NCBI RefSeq assembly: GCF_018918325.1
Contig: NZ_JAHLQH010000029.1
Span: 1 to 64,000 of the forward strand
Direction of reading: 5' to 3'
Length of the DNA stretch: 64,000 bases
From: Clostridium sp. MSJ-8
GTDB lineage: Bacteria > Bacillota > Clostridia > Clostridiales > Clostridiaceae
Shown here: positions 36,615 through 45,230 of the stretch, in pieces
Layout of the letters: each line of letters starts with the position of its first letter
How positions within the stretch are numbered: position 1 is the first letter of the stretch
Made by a program: the position numbers and the translations under genes
The notes under the pieces: generated by a model
What the model saw: the letters and a program-made list of their open reading frames with translations, nothing else
Database searches by the model: none
What the model was told of the DNA's origin: nothing

Positions 36615-36720
36615 TTTATAAAAAAATCGCTAAGGCGATTATGGAACCTTAAATTTTGTTCAACTTTTCCTAGTAGCTTCTCCTTTCATTTTATTTAGCC
36701 ATTATAATAGATTTTTTAAG
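36615..36720 (-). repeat. Leader element sharing sequence with 42.6 kb and 38.9 kb copies; contains a small terminator
   Basis: On the minus strand this region contains TTATAATGGCTAAATAAAAT, also present at about 42650-42670, then TAAGG...CCTTA and ATCGC-CTTA-GCGAT followed by T7. The hairpin-plus-T run, about 40 nt before the cyclase start, could attenuate cyclase expression. Related AAGGC/GCCTT hairpins lie at 38935-38960 and 42605-42635. Confidence 0.5.
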
Positions 36721-36777
36721 CAAAATAATTTCCTAACTTGCTCTCAAAGAAACTTTATAATTTCTTAGACATAAAAA

Positions 36778-36833
36778 AGCTATTATTATTTTTTAATAAA
36801 GAATATATCTTTATTAGATAAAATAATAATAGC
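36778..36833. terminator. Long terminator hairpin after the debranching-enzyme gene
   Basis: GCTATTATTATTT pairs with AAATAATAATAGC, with an inner TAATAAAG/CTTTATTA stem; A6 and T-rich flanks on both sides. Confidence 0.8.
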
Positions 36834-36850
36834 ATATTTTCCATATTATG

Positions 36851-38866
36851 TTAATTGTTTTTTTCGTGGATTAATACTTCGTTATAAGCTCTCATTACTT
36901 CGCCTACACTCCAAGCTTGAGAATAACAACCTCTACTTGTTGAAGGAAAATCCCCATCAAATATTTCAGCAATTCCATTAATACATCCATCTTTCATATG
37001 ATCTCTAAATAATAAGCACATTTCTTTTGCTCTTTTTACTGATTCTTCATTATAATCATTAACTTTCATATAAGCAGTTATAAATGGTCCTATTAAAAAT
37101 CCCCATGTTGTTCCCATATGATAAGCTTTATCCCTATTTATAAGTTTACCAATATATTTATTTTTATAATCTGGATCTAAAAATGATAAACTTCTCATAC
37201 CGTATATGTTATATAAATGTTTATAACACACATTTACAATAGATTTTTCCTTTTCTTTATCTAAAATTGAAAAAGGTAATGACACAGCCCATAACTGATT
37301 AGGTCGTATCTTATCATCATTTTCATCTACAACATCATACAAACATTTTTTTTCTTCATTCCAGAATTTATTGTTAAATGACCTTTTAACCTTTTGTGCA
37401 AGTTCACTATATTCTTTATTATCATCACCAAACATCTCGCTAAGTATTGCCATTATACATAATGCATTGTACCACAAAGCATTAATCTCTACTGGTTTTC
37501 CATGTCTAGGAGTTACAACAAGATCCCCCACTCTAACATCCATCCATGTTACTTGATCTAAGCCATTACCTGCATGAACTAAATAATCACTATCCATTCC
37601 AATAGAAAATTCTGTACTAGTTGAATAAGCTTTAATTATTTCTTTTAGTTTACTATATATCTTATCCTTAACAAAATCATATGCTTCTACAGATGTATCA
37701 TATTGTAAATATTTGTGGACTGCTTGGAAATACCACATAGAAGCATCTACTGTATTATATTCTGGTTTGGTATTTGCATCTGGAAATAAGTTTGGTACAA
37801 GACCATTTTTCACATACTTTGAAAATGATTCAAGAATTTCTCTTGCAACTTTAAATCTTTTCGGTACTAGAGTAAGTCCTTCAAAAGCTATCATTGTATC
37901 TCTTCCCCAATCTGTAAACCATGGGAAACCTGCAAGTATAGTTTTAAGATTTGTACTTTCTCTTTTAACTATAAAATGATCTGATGCTTTTATTAAATCC
38001 TTCATAAATTCATCTTCAAATTCAGAATCAAGTATTATTTTATCTATTCTATTTTTATATTCATCACATATATCAAAACCTGATTTATCTTTTATATCTT
38101 CTAATGAACATATGAAGTAAAATTTTGATTTCTCTTGTGGTTTTAATTTTATTCTTACTTCATAAGGTGTAAAATGATTATCTACTCCTAAAAAACCAGT
38201 TCTATTATCTATTTTATAATAATTATTCTCTTCTATTAAATAATTAGGAGTTGCCATTGTAACTTCATAATTACTTCTATCATAATATTCTCCCTTAGAA
38301 GAGTAAAAATTAATCATAACATCCGTATTAGCTTCTGGTACAAGTGATAATATTTTATCATTTATACTAGTTTTAAACTTAAGTTCTGATTTTTCAGAAA
38401 CCTCTCCAGCACTTCTATAATTAAAAAGTGGTGTTATACTCATATCTAATTCATCAAAACCATTTTCTACTTCATAACACACAGCTACTGTATTATGTCC
38501 ATATTCTAAAGCTATTGTCTTCTTGATTCTCACATCTTCAACTTTATAATAATATGTTGGAATTGTATCGAATTCAAATTTCTCCATATATTCTTGGCCA
38601 TTTTTAGATGAATTGATATATTCTTGACTAGTTAAATCATACTCTCTATTGTCTATTGTTAGCTTCTCTGTAGTTCTAGTAAAAACTGAAACTCTTTTAA
38701 CTGGTGGATTAAGAGATGCAACTAAGTACCCATGAAATGAACTAGCACCTCCACCGCATATTGTATGGTTAGCATAACCACCTATTCCATTACCAATCAT
38801 CCATAAAATTTCATTACCTTCACTTATATTCTTATAACTTCCAAGTCCATAACTATATTTACTCAT
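36851..38866 (-). CDS. Amylo-alpha-1,6-glucosidase (glycogen debranching enzyme)
   Basis: This 671-aa protein opens with a beta-rich GDE_N domain (SFHGYLVASLNPPVKR) and has a C-terminal (alpha/alpha)6 GDE domain with GFPWFTDWGRDTMIAFEG near 318, VDASMWYFQAVHKY, and DQVTWMDVRVGDLVVTPRHGKPVEINALWYNAL. It removes alpha-1,6 branches from glycogen-like polymers, probably in sporulation-linked glycogen turnover. The start has a strong GGGGAGGAGGA SD placed upstream of a perfect hairpin, so translation may depend on folding of the leader. No other glycogen gene is in the window. Confidence 0.9.
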   Translation of the reverse strand: MSKYSYGLGSYKNISEGNEILWMIGNGIGGYANHTICGGGASSFHGYLVASLNPPVKRVSVFTRTTEKLTIDNREYDLTSQEYINSSKNGQEYMEKFEFDTIPTYYYKVEDVRIKKTIALEYGHNTVAVCYEVENGFDELDMSITPLFNYRSAGEVSEKSELKFKTSINDKILSLVPEANTDVMINFYSSKGEYYDRSNYEVTMATPNYLIEENNYYKIDNRTGFLGVDNHFTPYEVRIKLKPQEKSKFYFICSLEDIKDKSGFDICDEYKNRIDKIILDSEFEDEFMKDLIKASDHFIVKRESTNLKTILAGFPWFTDWGRDTMIAFEGLTLVPKRFKVAREILESFSKYVKNGLVPNLFPDANTKPEYNTVDASMWYFQAVHKYLQYDTSVEAYDFVKDKIYSKLKEIIKAYSTSTEFSIGMDSDYLVHAGNGLDQVTWMDVRVGDLVVTPRHGKPVEINALWYNALCIMAILSEMFGDDNKEYSELAQKVKRSFNNKFWNEEKKCLYDVVDENDDKIRPNQLWAVSLPFSILDKEKEKSIVNVCYKHLYNIYGMRSLSFLDPDYKNKYIGKLINRDKAYHMGTTWGFLIGPFITAYMKVNDYNEESVKRAKEMCLLFRDHMKDGCINGIAEIFDGDFPSTSRGCYSQAWSVGEVMRAYNEVLIHEKNN

Positions 38867-38874
38867 ATCTCTTT

Positions 38875-38910
38875 CTGCTACTTAGAATTAAGTAGCAGTC
38901 CTCCTCCCCA
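38875..38910 (-). promoter_or_regulatory. SD - perfect hairpin - start codon arrangement
   Basis: On the minus strand TGGGGAGGAGGA is followed at once by CTGCTACTTA-ATTC-TAAGTAGCAG, a perfect 10-bp hairpin, then AAAGAGAT and the ATG at 38866. The best SD is about 33 nt from the ATG in linear form, but about 8-9 nt if the hairpin folds. This suggests structure-dependent initiation. Confidence 0.6.
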
Positions 38911-38935
38911 TTTTAATGTTAGAACAAAATCATCA

Positions 38936-38990
38936 AGGCAACTATGAAGCCTTAGATGCAAATTTTATATAATTTCCTATAAAGCGAAAT
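38936..38990 (-). repeat. Terminator-like element and ATAGGAAATTATAT motif (dispersed)
   Basis: On the minus strand CATCTAAGGC and GCCTTGATG pair around a short loop, followed by ATTTTGTT. Nearly the same sequence occurs at 42605-42640. Just upstream, TTATAGGAAATTATATA recurs at 49216-49234 and 60285-60300. Confidence 0.55.
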
Positions 38991-39035
38991 AAAATTACTA
39001 ATTTAAACATTTACATTATAACATGACTTTAATAT

Positions 39036-39075
39036 ATATGAAACAGAATATCTAACAATAAATATTCTGTTTCAT
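39036..39075. terminator. Palindromic hairpin after the SNF2 gene
   Basis: ATGAAACAGAATAT is exactly complementary to ATATTCTGTTTCAT around a 10-nt loop. No strong T run follows, so termination is probable rather than certain. Confidence 0.6.
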
Positions 39076-39078
39076 AAC

Positions 39079-42000
39079 TTATCTAGAAAATAAACCTATA
39101 ATATCCTCTTCTGTTAGGTTTGTTATTAAACTTAAATATGAATCTCCATTATCAAGCACTTTATTTATTAATTCCTTTTTTTGTTCTTGAAGTAATAATA
39201 TCTTCTCCTCAAGAGTTCCCTCTGAAACCATCTTTATTACTTCTACAACATTTCTCTGCCCTATCCTATGTGCTCTATCTGTGGCTTGATCTTCAACTGC
39301 TGGATTCCACCATGGATCTAAATGTATAACTATATCAGCACTTGTAAGGTTTAATCCAGTTCCACCTGCCTTTAAAGAGATTAAAAATACATTAGTATTA
39401 CAACTATTGAATTCATCTACTAATTTATTTCTATCTTTTGTTTTGGTTGCTCCGTCTAGATAATTATATGTAATATTTTCTTCTTCTAGAAGAGGCTTTA
39501 TTAACTTAAGAACAGATGTAAATTGTGAAAATACTAATATCTTATGATTTTCTGCTATACTTGACTTTATTATATCTATAAGAGCATCTATCTTGCCACT
39601 TCCACCTTTATATTCATTCATAACAACAGCTGGATTAATAGCTATCTGTCTTAGTTTTGTAATATATGATAATATCTCTATCTTACTTGAAGTAAATTCA
39701 TTATCTTTAACCTTTTCTTCTAGTATATTTCTAACATGATCAGCATAAGTTTTATATACTGACTTTTGTTTTTCAGACATAGGTACAACTAATTTTTTTT
39801 CTATCTTGGGTGGTAGTTCTTTTAACACATCTTTTTTGTATCTTCTCAAGATAAAAGGTTTTATCAGTCTATTTAGTTCCTCTATAATACATTCATCTTC
39901 TTCTAAACGCCTATGATACCTCATGGTGAATTTTTCTTCATTATATAAATAGCCTGGCATAATAAAGTCAAATATAGACCATAATTCCATAAGAGAATTT
40001 TCAAGAGGAGTTCCTGTTAATGCATATCTTCTTTTAGCTTGTATAGATTTAACTGCTTTTGCATTCTTAGAATTATGGTTCTTTATGTTTTGAGCTTCAT
40101 CTATAATGCAATAATCAAATGTAATATCTGTATATTCATCTATATCTAACCTCAGGGTATTATATGTAGTTAACACAACATCATATCTTGAGTAATCTTT
40201 TATTATTTTTTTTCTGTTATCTTTTCTACCATATATTATCCCTATTTTCATACTAGGTGCAAATTTTTTAAATTCATTATACCAATTATATATAAGTGAT
40301 GTAGGTGCAATAATAAGAGAATGTGCATCATTATTAGAACATAAAAAAGTTATAGCTTGTAATGTTTTACCCAGCCCCATTTCATCAGATAATATTCCAC
40401 CAAATCCAAGATCATCTAATGTTTTTAAATAATTATATCCATATTTCTGATATTCACGCAATTCAGCTTTTATTGCATCTGGCACTTTATATTTCTTATT
40501 TTTTACTTCTTCAAAAGAATTCTTTAATCCAATAAGTTCTTCTCTACCAGAGAAATAAGTTATTTCCTTATCTTCCATATAATCTTCTATATATATTCCC
40601 TTACTCTTTGGAACTTCTATAGAATCATTTATTTCATCTGGCGAAATAGAATCTAAAAGTTTAAGTAGATTATTAAGTTCTATATCTTCTAAATCTAAAA
40701 ATTCTCCATCTTCTAATCTATAATATTTTCTGTTATCTCTAAAAGCTCTAAGTATTTTATATATTTCATTATCTGGCAAATTCTTTATAGATAATTTAAA
40801 TTCAAGATAATCAAATTTGCCTCTTTTTATTGTTCCTTGAATATTTCTATTAATATCTTTTATTCCAACAAATGAATCAGAATAAAATACTTCTCCTAAC
40901 TCTTGTAATTTAGATATATCATACTTAAAGAAATAAAATAATTCTTCTTCTGATTTTACATATGCAAATTTAGTTTTTATAACTTTAAAACCTAGCTTTT
41001 TAACTATATCTAAAACCTGTGATTCTTTATTAGTATCACGATATATTACTATATCCTCTAAAGTATCAAATATGTTAAATTCATACTTATCATAAATAAC
41101 TTTTATAGTTAATGTTGTATAATCTTCCTTATTAAAATAAAATTTAAACGAAACTGGTGATAATACTATTTTTTCTTGTATTTCTTTAGATAATTCAACA
41201 TAACTCGTAACTTTTTGCATTTCTGGAATAAGCTCTCTAAGAACTCTATCTTTTTCGTATTTAGAAAAGAAAATAGTCTTGCCATGATTAAATATTTCAA
41301 TATAAGGGATAAGCTTCTCTGCTTGTTCATAAGATGGAATATATATATCTGTACCCATCAAGAATATATCATTATTACTAGAAAGAGAAATAGGCACACC
41401 CCTAGGTGCTTCTAATTTCATCATATCCCCTACTTCTTTTAGTGACAACTCAAAAGGAATATCAGATTCTATTATCTCTGTTTCTATAACCCTACTAAAA
41501 AAGCCACTTCCTAAATAGACCCTTAAGTGTTTTATAATATTTATAAATTCAAATAAAAATCCATCAGGAATAGTAATTTTTTTACCTGAAATTATTCTAT
41601 CATTTATCTTTTTATAGTAATTATTATTATAATCTAGCTCTCTTAATAACTTCAAAAAATTAATAAGTTTATGTTCTGTAGATTCTATCTTTTGTTCTTT
41701 AATATTAAATGTAAAATCCTTACCATATTCTATAGGAATTCTATTATATAATGCTAACAAAAAATTATTTATATCTTTAAGAGTATATAATTTATTAGAT
41801 TTCATGTCTTTAGTGCCTATCTTAAACTCAGCAGTTATTCCATTGCTCCATGAAACTTTATCTAATATAACTTCAAATTTTAATGATTTTCTTCTATCAT
41901 CTTTATTAACAAGCATATCTAATATAGACATACCACTGGTAACTACTAGATTCTCTCTCTTATCTTCCATTCCTAATCTATTAAGTAATCCATCATCACT

Positions 42001-42336
42001 ATCTAACATATCCATGAATTTCATAAACGTAGCGACTAAATGTTTACAGCAATAGCCTTTTTTCTTAATAGAGTGTTTCTCAAAATCAGCACAAGTACAA
42101 CTAGTATATGCCACATCAAAGTCACTTTTATAAATATCTATTTTGCATGAATATTGATTAAATAGCTCTTCAGAAATAACAGATGATATAATCTGTAGTT
42201 TTTCTTCAGTTGATTCAAAATCCACATCAGTTACCAAATCATTATTAAAAACTCTTCTACCTAGAGTTTCTTTATTACCATAAGTACTATTCCTAAAGCC
42301 TTCTAATATTTTTTGCTTTATCAACTCAATCACCAA
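39079..42336 (-). CDS. SWIM zinc-finger SNF2/Swi2-family DNA translocase
   Basis: This 1085-aa protein has an N-terminal SWIM finger (CTCADFEKHS then GYCCKHLVATFM, about residues 57-88), a middle SNF2-associated domain, and a helicase core: motif I DEMGLGKTLQA near 655, motif II IIDEAQNIKN (DEAQ) near 745, TGTPLENS, and motifs V/VI LKAGGTGLNLTSAD and DQATDRAHRIGQ near 990-1010. Bacterial members are thought to remodel protein-DNA complexes or help transcription (RapA-like). It ends EEDIIGLFSR. Upstream are a 21-bp tandem repeat and a MITE. Confidence 0.92.
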   Translation of the reverse strand: MVIELIKQKILEGFRNSTYGNKETLGRRVFNNDLVTDVDFESTEEKLQIISSVISEELFNQYSCKIDIYKSDFDVAYTSCTCADFEKHSIKKKGYCCKHLVATFMKFMDMLDSDDGLLNRLGMEDKRENLVVTSGMSILDMLVNKDDRRKSLKFEVILDKVSWSNGITAEFKIGTKDMKSNKLYTLKDINNFLLALYNRIPIEYGKDFTFNIKEQKIESTEHKLINFLKLLRELDYNNNYYKKINDRIISGKKITIPDGFLFEFINIIKHLRVYLGSGFFSRVIETEIIESDIPFELSLKEVGDMMKLEAPRGVPISLSSNNDIFLMGTDIYIPSYEQAEKLIPYIEIFNHGKTIFFSKYEKDRVLRELIPEMQKVTSYVELSKEIQEKIVLSPVSFKFYFNKEDYTTLTIKVIYDKYEFNIFDTLEDIVIYRDTNKESQVLDIVKKLGFKVIKTKFAYVKSEEELFYFFKYDISKLQELGEVFYSDSFVGIKDINRNIQGTIKRGKFDYLEFKLSIKNLPDNEIYKILRAFRDNRKYYRLEDGEFLDLEDIELNNLLKLLDSISPDEINDSIEVPKSKGIYIEDYMEDKEITYFSGREELIGLKNSFEEVKNKKYKVPDAIKAELREYQKYGYNYLKTLDDLGFGGILSDEMGLGKTLQAITFLCSNNDAHSLIIAPTSLIYNWYNEFKKFAPSMKIGIIYGRKDNRKKIIKDYSRYDVVLTTYNTLRLDIDEYTDITFDYCIIDEAQNIKNHNSKNAKAVKSIQAKRRYALTGTPLENSLMELWSIFDFIMPGYLYNEEKFTMRYHRRLEEDECIIEELNRLIKPFILRRYKKDVLKELPPKIEKKLVVPMSEKQKSVYKTYADHVRNILEEKVKDNEFTSSKIEILSYITKLRQIAINPAVVMNEYKGGSGKIDALIDIIKSSIAENHKILVFSQFTSVLKLIKPLLEEENITYNYLDGATKTKDRNKLVDEFNSCNTNVFLISLKAGGTGLNLTSADIVIHLDPWWNPAVEDQATDRAHRIGQRNVVEVIKMVSEGTLEEKILLLQEQKKELINKVLDNGDSYLSLITNLTEEDIIGLFSR

Positions 42337-42430
42337 CTCTTATTGTCATTACATATTATTATACTATATGGAACATATATTTGTAAGACCAACACTTTTT
42401 TAGTATATCCATATAGTTAACTTTTATACC

Positions 42431-42480
42431 TTGCTATAAATTTAATATAATTTGCTATAAATTTAATATAATTTGCTATA
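42431..42480. repeat. 21-bp tandem repeat (about 2.4 copies)
   Basis: TTGCTATAAATTTAATATAA repeats at 42431 and 42452, and a third partial copy begins at 42473. It lies in the promoter region of the SNF2-type gene. Confidence 0.75.
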
Positions 42481-42489
42481 GAATAAAAT

Positions 42490-42611
42490 AATACTTATGG
42501 TCTTTTCCATCAGTGTGTTGATGACATTTTCTAATTAATCAATAAACATAATAATATTTAATGAATCTATTACTATACGTCAACATATTCCTGGAAAAGA
42601 CCATAAGTATT
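42490..42611. mobile_element. Miniature inverted-repeat element (MITE) with IS1595-like ends
   Basis: AATACTTATGGTCTTTTCCA (42490-42509) is the exact inverse of 42592-42611, and TGTTGA/TCAACA follow inside each arm. Total length is 122 bp with an AT-rich, noncoding middle. The motif TTATGGTCTTTTCCA plus TGTTGA also forms the end of the decayed element at 27500, so this is likely a non-autonomous derivative. The element lies between miaB and the SNF2 gene. Confidence 0.7.
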
Positions 42612-42680
42612 TTTAAAAACAAAATCATCAAAGCCACTATTTAAGCCTTAGATTTTATTTAGCCATTATAACAGGTTCAA
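42605..42680 (-). repeat. Dispersed terminator-like element after miaB
   Basis: On the minus strand TTATAATGGCTAAATAAAAT is followed by ATCTAAGGC and GCTTTGATGATTTTGTTT, a hairpin with a T-rich tail. It is the closest relative of the element at 38936 and probably terminates miaB. Confidence 0.55.
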
Positions 42681-42717
42681 AAACTTGTTTTGTATTTGTC
42701 ATGGCACTATTTTTCTT

Positions 42718-44085
42718 TTATACTAATTCACCTATAAGTGAGAATGGCTGAGCTCTAGTTATTTTAACATCAACTAAACTTCCGATTAAGTTATTATCTC
42801 CTGGGAAGTTAACCAATCTTCCACATCTAGTTCTTCCCATTAATTTAGTTTCATCATTTTTACTAGTACCTTCAACTAAAACTTCAACTGTTCTTCCTTC
42901 AAATTCCTTATTTAATTCTATAACATTTTTATTTACTTCCTCAACTAATCTATTGAATCTCTCATGCTTAACTTCTTCTGGAATTTGGTTAGGCATTTTA
43001 TCTGCAGGTGTGTTATTTCTATTTGAATATATGAAAGTGAAGGCAGAATCATATCTAACTTCCTTAACCATATCTAATGTATCTTGGAAGTCCTCTTCAG
43101 TTTCTCCTGGGAATCCTACTATTATATCAGTAGTAATTGCACATCCTGGAATTTCTCTTTTAATCTTATTAACTAATTCTAAGTAAGCATCTCTATCATA
43201 TTTTCTATTCATTTTATGTAATAAGTTAGTTGAACCACTTTGAACAGGTAAATGAATGTGTTCACATACCTTATCACATTCTTTTACTGCTTGAATAACT
43301 TCATCAGTTAAATCCTTAGGATGAGAACTCATAAATCTAATTCTCTCTAATCCCTCTATATTATTAACTCTTCTAAGAAGCTTTGCAAAATTCATATCAT
43401 CTTCTAAGCCTTTACCATAAGAATTAACATTTTGTCCTAAAAGAGTTACTTCCTTATATCCTTTACTTACCAAATCCTTAATTTCATTTTCTATATCTTC
43501 TGGCTTTCTACTTCTTTCTCTACCTCTTACATAAGGAACTATACAATAAGTGCAGAAATTATCACAACCATACATAATAGTTACAAATGCCTTAACATCA
43601 CTCTCACGTTCTACAGGCATTCCCTCTATTATTTCTGTTTCTTCATTAAAAATCTCTTTTATTTTAACGCCTTGAGTCTTAACTGCATTTAGATATTCTG
43701 GGAACTTATGTGCATTATGAGTTCCAAATATTATATCTACAAAAGGATATTTTTCTAATATTTTTTCTGGCATCCCTTTTTGTTGCATCATACAACCGCA
43801 TATTCCTATTATTAAATCAGGATTATTTTTTTTCATTTTCTTTAATGCACCAACATTACCAAAAACCTTGTTCTCTGCGTTCTCTCTAACACAACATGTA
43901 TTAAATAGTATAATAGAAGCTTGTTCTTTTATACTTGTCTTTTTATACCCTAATGACTTCAATATTCCTGATAGCTTTTCAGAATCTTCTTCATTCATCT
44001 GACATCCATAAGTGCAGATATGAAAATACTTTCCTTCCCCCATCTTAGGATCAAATTTTTTTATATCTTTGAATTTTATCGCCAT
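42718..44085 (-). CDS. miaB: tRNA-2-methylthio-N6-dimethylallyladenosine synthase
   Basis: This 455-aa radical-SAM methylthiotransferase adds the methylthio group to i6A37. The N-terminal UPF0004 domain has cysteines in [20 protein letters not shown] and GICGCMMQ; the radical-SAM triad is [20 protein letters not shown] near residue 175; a C-terminal TRAM domain ends the protein. SD AGGAGGAAGAG precedes ATG 44085. It completes the modification begun by MiaA (20498-21424). Confidence 0.96.
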   Translation of the reverse strand: MAIKFKDIKKFDPKMGEGKYFHICTYGCQMNEEDSEKLSGILKSLGYKKTSIKEQASIILFNTCCVRENAENKVFGNVGALKKMKKNNPDLIIGICGCMMQQKGMPEKILEKYPFVDIIFGTHNAHKFPEYLNAVKTQGVKIKEIFNEETEIIEGMPVERESDVKAFVTIMYGCDNFCTYCIVPYVRGRERSRKPEDIENEIKDLVSKGYKEVTLLGQNVNSYGKGLEDDMNFAKLLRRVNNIEGLERIRFMSSHPKDLTDEVIQAVKECDKVCEHIHLPVQSGSTNLLHKMNRKYDRDAYLELVNKIKREIPGCAITTDIIVGFPGETEEDFQDTLDMVKEVRYDSAFTFIYSNRNNTPADKMPNQIPEEVKHERFNRLVEEVNKNVIELNKEFEGRTVEVLVEGTSKNDETKLMGRTRCGRLVNFPGDNNLIGSLVDVKITRAQPFSLIGELV

Positions 44086-44239
44086 TTCTCTTCCTCCTAC
44101 TTTAACTACAACTATTATATATAAATCATTATCTTAAATCAATATAATTATTTTTGATGCCTTTTATAAAAATTATACTTTAAAGCCTAAAAAGATAAGC
44201 ATTTCTAATTAAAAAATTTATAAACTTTTCTAAACATTA

Positions 44240-44290
44240 AAATAACAAGCTTAAAACATACATATAAAGTACATTTAAAACTTGTTATTT
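44240..44290. terminator. Terminator of the second GNAT gene
   Basis: AAATAACAAG (44240-44249) pairs with CTTGTTATTT (44281-44290), with an inner TTAAAACAT/ATTTAAAA extension. Confidence 0.7.
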
Positions 44291-44295
44291 ATTAC

Positions 44296-45156
44296 CTATA
44301 TTCTATGCCATACCCAATTGGATATCTTACCTACATCCTCAAACCCAGTTTCTTCATATAGTTTAGCTGCTAATTTATTATCATTTTCAACTCTGATATA
44401 TACATCTTTAATACCATCTTTATTGGCTAAATTAAGTAATCTATTAAGTAAAAGCTTGCCATATCCAAATCCTCTATAACTTTTAATTATCCCAAGATTT
44501 ACAATAAAATATTGTCCTCTATTAAATACAATCTGTCCATAACCAATTATTGCATTATTATATTTTATAAAAATACAATAATCTTGAATATAATATTCTT
44601 GACCTTCATCAAATTCTATATCACTTACTGTAAGAGGAACTCTATCCTTATTGCTAAAGACTTCATTTTGAATATAACACCGTATCTTTCTATCCGTAAT
44701 TTTATCATAAACTTTATATGATATATTATAATCTTCATCATTTCTTAACATTTTATTGTTAATCTTCATAAGCCTTGTTGCTTTGAACAACTTCATATCC
44801 AATCTTTTTGCTAAATATATAATATATTCATTTTCATAACCTTCATAAATTAAAACATTACTTTTAAGCAAATTCATTGTTGTTGGATTAACTAATTCTA
44901 AATGTTCAGGAACAATGTATATATCATTTATCCTTTGAGATTTACCACCTATTGTATCTAACCATATGTATCCTATATAATCATCTTTATATTTTAACAA
45001 TCTAATTGCTTTTTTTATAAAAAATCTATGAACAGACCCTCTATGCATGTAATATCTATAGAAGTCTTGTTGATATTTTATTACTTTTTTGGAATCTTGT
45101 AATAAAGAATCAAATATATCAGCGTTGTTATTATTTAACCTCTCTAAAACAACCAT
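44296..45156 (-). CDS. GNAT-family acetyltransferase
   Basis: This 286-aa protein may have two GNAT-like halves: the first is degenerate (about 1-130), and the second carries the acetyl-CoA loop SYRGFGYGKLLLNRLLNLA near 235 and NDNKLAAKLYEETGFEDVG near 262. The start is ATG 45156, whose SD is weak (TAGGAGAAA). The substrate is unknown. It has its own terminator, and another terminator lies upstream. Confidence 0.78.
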   Translation of the reverse strand: MVVLERLNNNNADIFDSLLQDSKKVIKYQQDFYRYYMHRGSVHRFFIKKAIRLLKYKDDYIGYIWLDTIGGKSQRINDIYIVPEHLELVNPTTMNLLKSNVLIYEGYENEYIIYLAKRLDMKLFKATRLMKINNKMLRNDEDYNISYKVYDKITDRKIRCYIQNEVFSNKDRVPLTVSDIEFDEGQEYYIQDYCIFIKYNNAIIGYGQIVFNRGQYFIVNLGIIKSYRGFGYGKLLLNRLLNLANKDGIKDVYIRVENDNKLAAKLYEETGFEDVGKISNWVWHRI

Positions 45157-45176
45157 AAAATTTCTCCTATTAAAGT

Positions 45177-45212
45177 AAAAACTCCCCTACAATAAAATAT
45201 ATGGGAGTTTTT
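45177..45212. terminator. Terminator after ispH-S1
   Basis: AAAAACTCCC pairs with GGGAGTTTTT, symmetric with A5 and T5 tails. Confidence 0.85.
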
Positions 45213-45230
45213 AATCTTTAATTACAAATA

